DNA of 30,281 nt from Alphaproteobacteria bacterium (GCA_020632955.1 JACKEO010000033.1:1-30281); one strand, 5' to 3'; shown: positions 1 through 9,500, counted from the stretch's first letter. Notes: generated by a model not told the origin, from the sequence alone. A program made the numbers and translations.

Positions 1-41
1 AGCTGGCCGATGCCGGCCACGTGCACGGGACGGAGGGTCAC
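1..41 (-). CDS. Probable thiolase / SCP-x-type lipid-transfer protein, N-terminal fragment (runs off the window)
   Basis: Only the first 13 codons are inside the window, reading MTLRPVHVAGIGQ. The GTG start overlaps the TGA stop of the DUF35 gene (GTGA at 41-38), the same coupling seen between the two DUF35 genes, and a GGAGGAG ribosome-binding site lies just upstream. The pattern 'V-x-V-A-G-[IV]-G' at the very N-terminus is common in thiolases and SCP-x/lipid-transfer proteins, and DUF35 genes are very often followed by one of these. The identification rests on a short peptide and on context, so it is tentative. A 3-oxoacyl synthase-like protein is the main alternative. Confidence 0.45.
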   Translation of the reverse strand, partial: MTLRPVHVAGIGQ

Positions 42-514
42 CCCTCCTCCAGCGCCACGTCGGGCTCGCCGGACGGGCGGGAGTAGCGGACCCGCTCCAG
101 GCTCGGGAGCGGCTCGGGGTCCCACACCGGCTCCACGCGCATGCCCATGCGCACGCGGTCGACGTCGCACTCGCCCACGATGTGCAGCAGCGGACTGTCG
201 GCGCCGTCCAGCCGGATGTGCACGCAGGCGTACGGCGGCTCGAGGCGCTGGCCCTCGAAGGGGAAGCGCACCACCGACAGCGAGGTGACCGTGCCCCGCG
301 GGCCCACCTCCACCTCGTCGGTGGTGGGCACCGAGCAGGTGGGGCAGATGCTGCGCGCCGGCACGTAGACCTTGCGGCAGTCCGGGCAGCGACGCCCCAC
401 CAGGCGGCCGTCGAGGATGCCCTCGAGGAAGGCCCCGGTGACGTCGCCGGCACGCACCACGTAGTCCAGCGACACCGGCGCCCGGAAGCGCGTGACGGGC
501 TCGTGCTCGCTCAC
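38..514 (-). CDS. DUF35 / OB-fold acyl-CoA-associated protein with intact rubredoxin-like zinc ribbon
   Basis: This is a 158-residue protein. An N-terminal helix is followed by a zinc ribbon with C43-x2-C46 and C57-x2-C60 and then an OB-fold domain (about 65-135; 'GTVTSLSVVRF', 'PPYACVHIRLDG'). The GTG start at 514 overlaps the TGA of the upstream DUF35-like gene, so the two are probably translationally coupled. DUF35 proteins bind acyl-CoA and form obligate complexes with thiolase-like or MaoC-like enzymes; ChsH2 and the Ltp2 aldolase partner of steroid side-chain degradation are known cases. Here it sits between a second, degenerate DUF35 protein and a probable thiolase. I infer it is the CoA-binding subunit of that thiolase or aldolase. 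Confidence 0.85.
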   Translation of the reverse strand: MSEHEPVTRFRAPVSLDYVVRAGDVTGAFLEGILDGRLVGRRCPDCRKVYVPARSICPTCSVPTTDEVEVGPRGTVTSLSVVRFPFEGQRLEPPYACVHIRLDGADSPLLHIVGECDVDRVRMGMRVEPVWDPEPLPSLERVRYSRPSGEPDVALEEG

Positions 515-930
515 CCCGTCCCCTCGGGCTCGAAGCCCTGCAGATCGGTGATGGCGCCCACGCGCTCGGCCGCGAAGACGGCGTGCACGCGCAGCCCCAC
601 GCGGAGGCTGGCCGCGGGCACCTGCAGGCGGTGGAGCAGCGGCACGTCGGCGCCGTCGAGGCGCACCAGCCCCCAGGACCCCTCGGGCGTGGTGGTGAAG
701 GCCACCACCTCCCCGCCGGGCCCCAGCTCCACCCACGCGTCGGTGGTGGCCCGCCCCGTGCGCGGGTCGGCGGGGCCGGGCGGCACCAGCACGAGGCCGT
801 CCTCGCAGCGCACGCCCTCGATCCTGCCGTCGCGCAGGGAGGTCAGGAAGCGCCCCAGGATCGGCCCGGTGCTGCGCTTGTAGCGGTACGCCAGCGCGAA
901 GGGCGCGACGAGCTCGACGTCGTGGGACAC
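511..930 (-). CDS. DUF35-like OB-fold protein with degenerate zinc ribbon
   Basis: This 139-residue protein has the DUF35 layout: an N-terminal aromatic helix ('YRYKRSTGPILGRFL', the usual substrate-side start of DUF35), a short linker and an OB-fold ('GEVVAFTTTPEGSWGLVRLDGADVPLLHRL'). The ribbon region keeps only C42, and the CxxC pairs found in its neighbour are missing, so zinc binding is unlikely. The GTG start at 930 follows GGAGG with a 6-base gap. The gene lies 34 bases after the SCP2 gene and overlaps the next DUF35 gene by 4 bases. Two adjacent DUF35 proteins, one with zinc and one without, may form a heteromeric scaffold with the downstream thiolase. That is an inference. Confidence 0.75.
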   Translation of the reverse strand: MSHDVELVAPFALAYRYKRSTGPILGRFLTSLRDGRIEGVRCEDGLVLVPPGPADPRTGRATTDAWVELGPGGEVVAFTTTPEGSWGLVRLDGADVPLLHRLQVPAASLRVGLRVHAVFAAERVGAITDLQGFEPEGTG

Positions 931-964
931 GCGCGGCCTCCGCGTGGGGCTCGGAGGGGCGGCC

Positions 965-1306
965 TCAGATGTTCCCGGTGGGGAACATGTGCTGCATCTT
1001 GCGCGCCATCACGAGGTTGCCGGAGATCCGCATCTTCCGGGTCATCACGGCACGCAGGCCGTTGATGTCGCCGTTCGCGATCTTCACGTAGTCGGCGTCC
1101 TTGGCGTGCACGACCGCGCTGGGCTTGTCGTGGGAACCGGCGTGCACGGCCATCTCGCCGTCCTTCACCACCACGTGCCACGTGCCCCCGGCGTCGCCCG
1201 AGATGTCGAACTGGAACACCGCCTCGACACCCTTCGCCGCGTCGCGGACGAACCGCTGATCGAGGGTCTCGAAGTACTGCTGCACACTCTCGATGCGCTG
1301 CGACAT
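965..1306 (-). CDS. SCP2 sterol-carrier domain protein
   Basis: This 113-residue protein consists of a single SCP2 domain: an N-terminal helix ('FETLDQRFVRDAAKGVEAVFQFDISG'), the sheet 'GTWHVVVKDGEMAVHAG', 'PSAVVHAKDADYVKIANGDING' and the characteristic 'MRISGNLVMARKMQHMF'. SCP2 domains bind lipids and fatty acyl-CoAs non-specifically and often work with thiolases or lipid-modifying enzymes. I chose the ATG at 1306 because the domain begins there; GGGAG lies about 10 bases upstream. An in-frame extension to 1414 would read through the operators and is rejected. It is the first gene of the operon and lies 51 bases downstream of the nearer operator. Confidence 0.85.
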   Translation of the reverse strand: MSQRIESVQQYFETLDQRFVRDAAKGVEAVFQFDISGDAGGTWHVVVKDGEMAVHAGSHDKPSAVVHAKDADYVKIANGDINGLRAVMTRKMRISGNLVMARKMQHMFPTGNI

Positions 1307-1357
1307 GGCTCGCTCGCTCCCTGGATGACGTGGCGCGGGGGCACGCAGGGCGCCCGG

Positions 1358-1386
1358 TGGAACATGTTCTACTAGAACACGTTCTA
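1358..1386. promoter_or_regulatory. Tandem KstR-type TetR operators before the SCP2/DUF35 operon
   Basis: Two palindromes lie side by side: TGGAACATGTTCTA (1358-1371, one mismatch between the arms) and TAGAACACGTTCTA (1373-1386, arms symmetric except at the central dinucleotide). Their centres are 15 bp apart. Both fit TnnAACnnGTTnnA, the published consensus of the mycobacterial cholesterol repressor KstR, and match the sites at 18522 and 22916. They lie 51 bases upstream of the SCP2 start on the minus strand and 72 bases upstream of the RluA-like gene on the plus strand. Control of the SCP2 operon is more likely, because that operon is catabolic. Confidence 0.85.
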
Positions 1387-1458
1387 CCTTTCGGGAGCAA
1401 GGAGAAAGGACCACCGGGCCCCCACCATCGCGATAGGCGCGGCGCGGAGGAGATCGGG

Positions 1459-2421
1459 ATGGCCGACGTCGAGGAGCGCCCCTGCCGCGACGGCGCGGAC
1501 CGCCTCGACCGGTGGCTGGCCGCCTGGCCCCGGGTGGGCTCCCGTCGGAAGGCCTCCGCCCTGCTCGCAGGCGGCAAGGTGGACGTGGACGGCCGCACCG
1601 TGGGACCCGTGGAAGGCGGCCTGCCCGTGCCCGCCGGCAGCCGCGTGGCCGTGGTGTGGGATCGCCCCGGCACCTCCCGTCAGGCGGTGCGCGCGCGCGG
1701 CGAGCTCGTCGAGGCGGGCCTGCGCATCCTCCACGAGGACGATCGCGTGGTGGCCATCGACAAGCCGCCGGGCCTGCTCACCGACACGGCCACCGCCCGC
1801 CAGGCACGAGAGCGCGACAGCGTGCGCGCCCGGATCACCGCCTGGCTGCGGCCGCGTGGCCAGCGCCCGGTGGTGGTGCACCGCATCGACGCCGACACGT
1901 CCGGCGTGGTGCTGCTCGCGAAGGACGCGGAGGCCGGCGAGCGGCTCCGCGAGGCCTTCGCGGCCCACCGGCCCGAGCGCACCTACCTGGCCTGGGTGCA
2001 CGGGGTGCCGCACGCCGCCGAGGGCACGTGGGAGGACACCGTGTGGTGGGACCCCCGCGCCAACGTCCAGCGCGCCGTCGCCCCCGACGCCCCGGGCGCC
2101 GCCCAGGCGCGCAGCCACTGGCGCGTCGACGGCCGTGGCGGGGGGCTCGCGCGGCTGGAGGTGCGCCTCGACACCGGCCGCCGCAACCAGATCCGGCTGC
2201 AGGCGGCGCTGCGCGGTCACCCCCTCGTGGGCGAGCGCCAGTACCTGCCCGACGCCTGGACGCCGCGGCCCCCGTCCTTCCCCCGCCAGGCGCTGCACGC
2301 GCACCGCCTCGTCTTCCCGCACCCCGACGACGGCCGACCCGTGGCGGTGGACGCACCCCTGCCCGCCGATCTCGCGCGACTCGACGCGCGCCTGCAGCCC
2401 CCGCTGGGCGGCCGACGGTAG
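1459..2421 (+). CDS. RluA-family rRNA/tRNA pseudouridine synthase with N-terminal S4 domain
   Basis: This 320-residue enzyme isomerises uridine to pseudouridine in structured RNA. An S4-like RNA-binding domain (about 10-65; 'RLDRWLAAWPRVGSRRKASALLAGGKVDVDG') precedes the catalytic domain. The hallmark motif is H141-R-I-D144-A-D-T-S-G, with D144 the expected nucleophile; 'LRILHEDDRVVAIDKPPGLLT' and 'TGRRNQIRLQAALRGHPLVGERQY' are the other family blocks. The ATG at 1459 has a GGAGGAG ribosome-binding site. The gene ends 7 bases from the convergent threonine synthase. The exact target (23S rRNA or tRNA) cannot be read from the sequence. Its upstream region carries the operators of the divergent SCP2 operon. 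Confidence 0.9.
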   Translation: MADVEERPCRDGADRLDRWLAAWPRVGSRRKASALLAGGKVDVDGRTVGPVEGGLPVPAGSRVAVVWDRPGTSRQAVRARGELVEAGLRILHEDDRVVAIDKPPGLLTDTATARQARERDSVRARITAWLRPRGQRPVVVHRIDADTSGVVLLAKDAEAGERLREAFAAHRPERTYLAWVHGVPHAAEGTWEDTVWWDPRANVQRAVAPDAPGAAQARSHWRVDGRGGGLARLEVRLDTGRRNQIRLQAALRGHPLVGERQYLPDAWTPRPPSFPRQALHAHRLVFPHPDDGRPVAVDAPLPADLARLDARLQPPLGGRR

Positions 2422-2428
2422 CGGCCCC

Positions 2429-3817
2429 TCAGGTACGCGCGTGGTGCCAGAGCGCGGCGCGGACGGCGTCCACGTCGGCGGGCAGCACGTCGAAGCGCTC
2501 CGTGCGCGCCAGCAGGTCGGCCAGGGCCGGCGGCAGCGCGGGACGCACGCCCGTGGCCTGCGCCACGGCGTCGGGGAACTTGGCCGGGTGGGCCGTGGCG
2601 AGCACCACGGTGGGGACCTCGACGGGCCCGAGCTGCTCCACCGCGCCGAGCCCCACGGCCGTGTGCGGGTCCACCAGCATCCCCGTCTCGGCGTGGGTGC
2701 GGCGCATCACCTCGAGGGTGCCGGCGTCGTCCACCCGTGCGGCGGCGAAGACCTCGCGGATCGAGGCCAGCGTGGCGTCGTCGAGGGTGAAGCCCCCGTC
2801 GCGTCGCAGGGCGGCCATCCAGGCGGCCACCTGCGCCCCGTCGCGCCCCGAGGCCTCGAAGAGCAGGCGCTCGAAGTTGGACGAGACCTGGATGTCCATG
2901 CTGGGCGACAGCGTGGGCACCACGCCGCGCGTGGTGTAGGCGCCGGTGTGGAGGGTGCGGGCGAGGATGTCGTTGGCGTTCGTGGCCACCACGAGCTGCG
3001 CGATGGGCAGGCCCATGCGGCGGGCGCACCACCCGGCGAACACGTCCCCGAAGTTGCCCGTGGGCACCACGAAGCGCACCGGGCGGTCGGGCGCCCCCAG
3101 CGTGAGCGCGGCGGTGACGTAGTAGACGATCTGGGCGAGCACCCGCGCCCAGTTGATGGAGTTCACCGCCACGAGGCGCAGCTCCGCCGAGGCGGGGTCG
3201 CCCAGCAGGGCCTTCACGATGGCCTGGCAGTCGTCGAAGGTGCCCTCGACGGCCAGGTTGTGCACGTTGTCGTCGAGCACCGTGGTCATCTGCCGACGCT
3301 GCACCTCCGAGGTGCGGCCGTGCGGGTGCAGGATGACCACGTCCAGGGCGTGCCGCCCGCGGCAGCCGGCGATGGCCGCCGACCCGGTGTCGCCCGAGGT
3401 GGCCCCCAGCACCATGCCGTGGTCGTCGCGCCGCTCCAGCAGCACGTCGAAGAGCCGGCCCAGCAGCTGCAGGGCCACGTCCTTGAAGGCCAGGGTGGGG
3501 CCGTGGAAGAGCTCCAGCAGCCACACGCCGTCGCGCAGCGGCACCACCGGCGCGACCTCCGGGTGCGTGAAGGTGGCGCACGCCGCGTCCACCAGCGTGC
3601 GCAGGGCCGCGTGGTCGAGGGTGGGCGCCACGAAGGGCTCCATCACCGCCGTGGCCACCTCGGCGTAGGGACGGCCGCGCCACGCGCGCAGCTGCGCCGC
3701 GTCCCACCGGGGCCAGGTCTCGGGCAGGTACAGGCCGCCGTCGGGCGCGAGCCCACCGAGCACCACGCCCTCGAAGTCGACCGGCGGGGCCTGCCCGCGG
3801 GTGCTCAGGTACCGCAC
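2429..3817 (-). CDS. thrC: Threonine synthase
   Basis: This 462-residue, PLP-dependent cytosolic enzyme converts O-phosphohomoserine to threonine. The N-terminus ('MRYLSTRG') and the insertion-containing core match the bacterial/fungal ThrC class. The PLP lysine is K112 in 'HGPTLAFKD'. The phosphate-binding loops 'GATSGDTGSAA' and 'VPTGNFGDVFAG' are present, as is the C-terminal 'TAHPAKFPDAV'. The GTG start at 3817 is preceded by GGGAGG. It is divergent from the esterase gene at 3899 (81-base gap). This is an ordinary biosynthetic gene with no visible link to the operator-controlled units. Confidence 0.95.
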   Translation of the reverse strand: MRYLSTRGQAPPVDFEGVVLGGLAPDGGLYLPETWPRWDAAQLRAWRGRPYAEVATAVMEPFVAPTLDHAALRTLVDAACATFTHPEVAPVVPLRDGVWLLELFHGPTLAFKDVALQLLGRLFDVLLERRDDHGMVLGATSGDTGSAAIAGCRGRHALDVVILHPHGRTSEVQRRQMTTVLDDNVHNLAVEGTFDDCQAIVKALLGDPASAELRLVAVNSINWARVLAQIVYYVTAALTLGAPDRPVRFVVPTGNFGDVFAGWCARRMGLPIAQLVVATNANDILARTLHTGAYTTRGVVPTLSPSMDIQVSSNFERLLFEASGRDGAQVAAWMAALRRDGGFTLDDATLASIREVFAAARVDDAGTLEVMRRTHAETGMLVDPHTAVGLGAVEQLGPVEVPTVVLATAHPAKFPDAVAQATGVRPALPPALADLLARTERFDVLPADVDAVRAALWHHART

Positions 3818-3898
3818 GACGCCTCCCGATCCGGGGCCGCCGGCCTAACGCGCACACCCTGCCCTGCCCGTGCGATAGGGTCGGCGCGGAGGCTGGAC

Positions 3899-4924
3899 AT
3901 GATCGCGCTGTCGCCCCGCATGCGGCTCCGTCGCCGCATCCTGAGGGCCACCTTCCGCCTCCCGGCGGCCGTCCGTGCCCGCCTCCTGGGTCCCCCGCCG
4001 CGCAACGACCGCGGCGATCGACTCGACCCCGACATCCAGTGGCTCCTCGCCCTCGAGCGCCGCTTCGGACCCGGCATCTCCCGGGGCAGCGTCGACAGCG
4101 CCCGCGCACGGGCCCGCACCTCGGCGGCCCTGGTGGAGGGACCCCGGCGACCCGTGGACCACATCGAGGACATCACGGTGGCCGGCCGCCCGGCGCGCGC
4201 CTACCACCCCGGCGGCCGCGACCTGCCCGTGCTGCTCTACCTCCACGGGGGAGGCTGGGTGGTGGGCGACCTCGACACCCACGGCCCGCTCTGCCGACGC
4301 CTCGCGGTCGACACCGGCCACGTGGTGGTGGCCCTGCACTACCGGCGCGCTCCGGAGCATCCCTTCCCGGCGGGCCTGGACGACACCGTGGCGGCCCTGC
4401 GGGAGCTGCGCACCACGGCCACGCGGGTGGGGGGCACCCCCGACCACGTGGTGGTGGGCGGCGACTCCGCGGGCGGCAACCTGGCGGCGGCGGCCTGCCT
4501 GGTGCTGCGCGACGCCGGGGAGCCCCTCCCCCGCGGCCAGCTCCTCATCTACCCGGCCACCGATCTGGGCAAGCAGACCGCCTCGCACGCCCACCTCGCC
4601 GAGGGCTTCCTGCTCGAGCGCGCCGACATCGACTGGTACGAGGCCCAGTACGGCTGCACCGATGCCGACGAGGTGCGCGTCTCGGTGCTGCGCGCGCCCT
4701 CCCACGCCGGCCTGCCCCCCGCCATCGTCACCACGGCGGGCTTCGACCCCCTGCGGGACGAGGGCGAGGCCTACGCCGACGCGCTGCGGCGCGACGGGGT
4801 GGAGGTGGTGGAGCTGCGGGAGCCCCACCTCGTGCACGCCTACACCTCGCTGGACGAGGTGGTGCCCGCGGCCGACGCCGCCGTGGCACGCATCGCGGAC
4901 GCCCTGCGGGCCTGGGTGCGCTGA
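3899..4924 (+). CDS. HSL-family (family IV) alpha/beta-hydrolase, probable esterase
   Basis: This 341-residue hydrolase belongs to the hormone-sensitive-lipase family. H116-G-G-G forms the oxyanion hole, S190 in 'GGDSAGGN' is the nucleophile, D283 in 'GFDPLRDE' and H313 in 'LVHAY' complete the triad, and the cap is the N-terminal ~75 residues. There is no signal peptide; a basic N-terminus (MRLRRRILR) suggests cytosolic or membrane-peripheral location. The ATG at 3899 follows GGAGG by 7 bases; ATG 3920 is a possible alternative. It ends 9 bases from the convergent barrel gene. The substrate is unknown. Relatives in actinobacteria act on short-chain and steroid-type esters, but no operator precedes this gene, so a link to the regulon is speculative. 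Confidence 0.88.
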   Translation: MIALSPRMRLRRRILRATFRLPAAVRARLLGPPPRNDRGDRLDPDIQWLLALERRFGPGISRGSVDSARARARTSAALVEGPRRPVDHIEDITVAGRPARAYHPGGRDLPVLLYLHGGGWVVGDLDTHGPLCRRLAVDTGHVVVALHYRRAPEHPFPAGLDDTVAALRELRTTATRVGGTPDHVVVGGDSAGGNLAAAACLVLRDAGEPLPRGQLLIYPATDLGKQTASHAHLAEGFLLERADIDWYEAQYGCTDADEVRVSVLRAPSHAGLPPAIVTTAGFDPLRDEGEAYADALRRDGVEVVELREPHLVHAYTSLDEVVPAADAAVARIADALRAWVR

Positions 4925-4933
4925 GAGCGCCCC

Positions 4934-6508
4934 CTACCAGTCGGCCTGCACCACCACGCGCGCGAGGCCCGCGAGCCCGCCACCGAGGTCGTTGCCGAGG
5001 AAGGCCACCCCGCCCTCCACGCCCACGCGCGGACGCACCGGCCAGGGTGCGGTGGTGGGCCCCGGACCGAGGAGCAGCTGCCCGTCGATCTCGGAGGCGA
5101 GGTAGCGGCCCTCGCTGGGCTCGTTCAGGTGGTTGCGCGGCGAGCCGCCGGCACGGAAGGTGTAGAAGGGGTTCGCGATGGGCCCCGTGGACCAGGCGAA
5201 CAGGCCGCCCACCCGGATGCGCATCCAGCCCAGCGGCTGCAGGGTGACCGCGGGCTGCAGGTAGGCCGATCGCCCGACCGACCCCTCGCGCACCAGCAGG
5301 TCGGCCCCGCGCGGGGTGGACCCCGACGTGCTGCGGTCGTCGAGCAGGGCGTAGGTGCCCGCGTCGATGGCGCCCAGCACCTCGTCGAAGAGCACCAGGC
5401 CCACCTTGTAGTTGCGGTCGAAGGTGAAGTCCTGGAGCACGCCGGCGTCTGCGTCGCCGGTGGCCGAGCCGTAGCCCGCGTTCAGGTGGATCGTGGCCAG
5501 GTCCTTCGGCGCGTGGATGGACACCTCGGCCACCGCACCGCCGGACAGGATCGTGGTGTCCTGGAGGTCGCCGTACGTGAGGAGGCGTTGCGTGGAGCCC
5601 GCGATGAGCGCGCCCTCGGCCCCCACCCACAGGCGCCAGCCCGACGTGCCGAGGTCCACCGGGATCTCGCCGTAGAGGTCGACGACGTGGGCGTTGGTGG
5701 GCCGCGGACGCTCACCGGCCTCGGTCTGGGCGAGGAAGGTGTAGAAGACGCCGAGGCGACGGCCCTCCGGATCACGCCACAGCAGGGCCGTGAGCAGGTG
5801 GTAGGCCTCCTGCCCGTCGCCCCAGCGCGCGAGCTCGTCCTCGACCACGCGGTCGAAGCCCACGCTCACGGCGAGCGGCAGCACCTGGCCCTCGTGGGAG
5901 AAGGGCGCGAACGACAGCAGCAGGCGCAGCATGCGATCGCCGCGATCGAGCCGACCGAAGAGCGGTTCGCGCGTGCCCCCGCTCGCCAGCAGGCCCAGGC
6001 CCCAGGTGTTGGCCGGCATCAGCCCGCCCTCGAAGCGGAAGCGACGCCCGATCTGGGCCTCCAGCGAGGCCCGACGGGGGGTGACCCCCTGCAGCGTGCC
6101 CGCGAGGAAGGCGTCCCGGCGCCGCTCGTCCACCGGCACCGCGAGGTCCCAGGCGTCCCCGGCGGCCTGGCCGTCCAGGAAGTCCCACTCGGTGGCGAAG
6201 GTGAGCCCGGTGTAGCGCAGGGCGAGGCCCGCGCGGAGCCGGGTGTCGAAGACCACGTCCTGGCCCGTGGACGTGCCGTCGGCGTCGACCACCACGTCGG
6301 GGGGGATGTTCACCAGCCCGCGCACGTGGCCCCAGCTCTCGACGGACAGGTCCCCGTCCTTCGACGTCCACTTGGCGCGCATCGCCTCCGGCGCGGAGGC
6401 CTCGGACTCCGAGGTCTCCGGCGCGGCGGCCTCGGACTCGGGGGCCTCGGGCTCGTCGGCGGCGACCGCGGTGGCGAGGGCCGCCACCAGCACCCACCCG
6501 GCGCTCAC
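4934..6508 (-). CDS. Outer-membrane beta-barrel protein
   Basis: This 524-residue protein has a hydrophobic signal peptide (MSAGWVLVAALATAVAA), an acidic low-complexity stretch (about 18-42, E/A/S repeats) and then a barrel of alternating strands such as 'LRAGLALRYTGLTFATEWDF' and 'MRIRVGGLFAWSTG'. It ends in tryptophan (VVVQADW), the C-terminal aromatic signal read by the BAM machinery. The GTG start overlaps the TGA of the upstream lipoprotein (GTGA at 6508-6505), so the two are coupled. No family was recognised. The n-region of the signal peptide has no positive charge, which is unusual. I infer a porin or uptake channel that works with the upstream lipoprotein hydrolase. Confidence 0.8.
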   Translation of the reverse strand: MSAGWVLVAALATAVAADEPEAPESEAAAPETSESEASAPEAMRAKWTSKDGDLSVESWGHVRGLVNIPPDVVVDADGTSTGQDVVFDTRLRAGLALRYTGLTFATEWDFLDGQAAGDAWDLAVPVDERRRDAFLAGTLQGVTPRRASLEAQIGRRFRFEGGLMPANTWGLGLLASGGTREPLFGRLDRGDRMLRLLLSFAPFSHEGQVLPLAVSVGFDRVVEDELARWGDGQEAYHLLTALLWRDPEGRRLGVFYTFLAQTEAGERPRPTNAHVVDLYGEIPVDLGTSGWRLWVGAEGALIAGSTQRLLTYGDLQDTTILSGGAVAEVSIHAPKDLATIHLNAGYGSATGDADAGVLQDFTFDRNYKVGLVLFDEVLGAIDAGTYALLDDRSTSGSTPRGADLLVREGSVGRSAYLQPAVTLQPLGWMRIRVGGLFAWSTGPIANPFYTFRAGGSPRNHLNEPSEGRYLASEIDGQLLLGPGPTTAPWPVRPRVGVEGGVAFLGNDLGGGLAGLARVVVQADW

Positions 6509-9500
6509 GGGGCACCCGGGATGGGCTCGAACTCGGGGCAGTCGGCTGCCTCGTAGCAGGGTCGGTCACGGAGCATCTTGCCGTCCGAGAGCAGGTAGTC
6601 GGCGATCTGCGTGATCGCGTACGTGTTGATGTCGAAGGGGAGCGTGGGGTCGGGGAAGCTGAAGCCGTGCTGCCCACGCGGGTTGACGTAGGGCAGCCGC
6701 ATGCCGCTCTGGCCCGCGGGCGTGTCGATCGTGGCCCGGAGCCGCTGCTCGGCGGGGAGGGCCGGCGCGCCGTAGCCGTCGGTGCCCTCGTCGAAGTCCT
6801 CGACGTCGAAGAGCACCGGCTCGCCCTGGTCGTTCCGCCACTCGCTGCGTTCCTCGACCCCGTGGACCACGCCCTTCTCGATGAGCCAGGCGTCCACGCT
6901 CGTGCCGTAGCGCTCCTGGTAGGTGTTCCAGGGGTAGGCGCCCGCGGCGCGTGCCACCGCGATGCCCCCGTTCACCGGCACCTGGTCGTCGCCCGGCGTG
7001 GGCATGATGAAGACGTTGCGGGGGCCGTACCCGAGGTCCTCGAAGGGCTCCATGAAGTAGTGGGGCGCGTAGGCGATGGGGTCGCCCGGCTCGAGGATCA
7101 TCGCGGTGATGTAGGCCAGCCGGCGCGCGTCGGCGCTGCCGCGGATGCGCCCGTTGCCCTCGGCCGCCGCCACGAGCGGACTGCCGGCGCGCATGGTGAC
7201 GCCCTCGATGTAGACGTCCTCCTGCCAGCGGTCGATGCTGTGGACCACGGTGCCCGCCGGGTCGAGGATCTCGACGCGGAAGCGGTCGCCCAGGCCCTCG
7301 TTGTTCGGCACCTCGTAGATCGCGTCGGGCTCGGGCCCGGTGGCGGGGATGCCTGCGAGCTGCGCCTTCTCCCACGCGTCGGCCGCATCGGCGCCGAGCG
7401 TGACGCGGAAGGTGCCGTCCACCGGGATGAGGCCGGTGGCCGTGTGCTTCTTCGTGAGGTTGGTGATGCGCACCGTGCCGCCGGCGGGCAGCGAGGGCAC
7501 GCGGGCGATGGTGAGCTCCTTCATCTTGGTGACCGAGTTGACCATCTGCGTGATGCGGAAGTCCCCCTTGTCGGGGTCGGGTCGCCCCAGCCAGATGGGT
7601 GCGGCGAAGCGCCCGATGAAGGCCTCGACGGCGCCGCCGATCTGCGTGCGGATGCCCACGTCGACGATGCCGCCGCCGGGCACCACCGGCACCCAGGTGT
7701 CGACGTCGGGCACGATGGGGGCCGCCACGCCGCTGTTGATGCCGCCCAGCGAGCCGCCGATGATGTAGATCTTCGAGTCGGGACCCCCGATGTCGGGCGT
7801 GCCGTCGTCGTCCCAGTCGCACGAGACGCGCGTGCCCTCGCTGGGCAGGTGCTCGCCGCCGTCGCCGTAGCGCACCAGATCCATCTCGCCGGTGCCGCAG
7901 GCGCGGATCGAGCGCACCATCTGCACCCAGTCGAGGGCGGCCTGGCGCACCATGTCGCGCGTGTGGAAGGGGTAGGCCGTCCACTGGTCGCCACCGGAGT
8001 CCGGCACGCCGTCGTTGTCGAGGTCACGCGCGCGGCTGTCCTCGAGGTGCGTGAGGACGGGGAGCAGGCCGGCGTTCTCGAGGACGCCGGCGGCCTGGTC
8101 GCGATCCTCCTGGTCGAGGCCCACGCCGTGGCCCGGGAAGTCCATGCTGCACACCGCCAGCCCGAAGCGGGTGAGCGTGGGCGAGAAGGTGAGCGTCTCG
8201 GCGCGGGAGGAGCCGTAGCCGTGGCCGTAGAACATCACGTCGTAGGGCGGCTGCACGCCCTCGCGCGGCTTGGGCAGCACGCAGGTGAACTTCACGTCGA
8301 GCGGCTGCTCGTAGATGAAGCCGGTGCCGGGGTCGAGCTTCCACCACTCGTCGGCGTCCCAGGTGCCGTCGTCGTCGGCGTCGGCCATCAGGTTCGGCGT
8401 GGTGAACGTGCCGCCCACCATGCGGTCGCCGAAGGCGCGCAGCGAGTTGACGAGGGTGTCGGCGCCCGGGCCCGAGCCCACCAGGTCCAGCGGCCCGAGC
8501 AGGGCGGCCAGGATGTCGGTGTCGAGCTGGTAGACGTCCTCGCCGTCGCGATCGACGATCTGCAGCGCCTCGTGCACGCCCGCCGGGTAGGCCTCCTGCA
8601 GGTAGGCCCAGGGCCCCTCGCCGAGGTTGAGGCCGCGCGTGAGGTCGCGCAGGTCGCCCGTCTGGCGCCCGGTGGTGAAGGTCCACGCGAAGGAGACCTC
8701 GTCCACCGACAGCCCGAGATCGGGCAGCACGTCCTCCAGGGCCATCAGGGCGCTGGTCTGGCGGGTGTGGTTCACGAAGTCCCACGGCGACCGCACCGGC
8801 TCCCCGTCCTCGCCCACCAGCCGATCGGTGAGCACCACCGCGTAGGTGGTCTCCTCGCGCATGGGCACGGCGGGCCGCACGATGAGCGTGTCGGTGCCGA
8901 GATCGTAGAAGGACAGCAGGTCGGCGAACATGTCGCCGCCGGGAGGCCACACGTTCGGCACGTCGAGCAGGCCGTCGTTGTCGACGTCCTCGCCCGGATC
9001 CAGCTCGCCGTCGCCGTCGAGGTCCTCGTCGTAGGTGTCGAAGATCAGGCTGGCGTGGTTGCGGCGGGTGTCGTTGGTGTCGTTGAGGAAGGACTTGTCG
9101 GTGCGGATGGCGTCGACCGGGAAGCGGCCGTGGCCCAGGTCGAGCAGCACGGCCTTGCCGCGGTCGGGCGAGTCGGGGTCGACGTCGATCACGAACACCG
9201 CGTCGTCGTCGAAGGTGGTGGACTCCCACAGGTCGTTGGGGTGCCGCTGCTTCAGGTTGTCGATGTCGAGCCGGGCCCGGAACCGCACGCTGATCGGCGA
9301 GTAGATGCCGAAGCCCGAGAGCGCGTTGATCTTGGCGCGCGCCTCGGACTCGAAGTCGAGCTCGGCCTCGAGCGGCACGTTGAGCCGCAGACCCGTGGGC
9401 GACGCCGGGTCCGACGTGGTCGACAGGTCGTTCGGGAAGGGCACCTCGGGGAGGGGCTCGGCATCCCAGTCGATGTAGACCTCGGGCCCGCTGCCAGCCG

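Noticed and set aside
1856..3898. N-terminal extension of the esterase frame back to 1856
   Set aside because: The extension is Arg/Pro-rich shadow sequence across the RluA-like and threonine synthase genes. The HSL family start and a GGAGG site lie at 3899.
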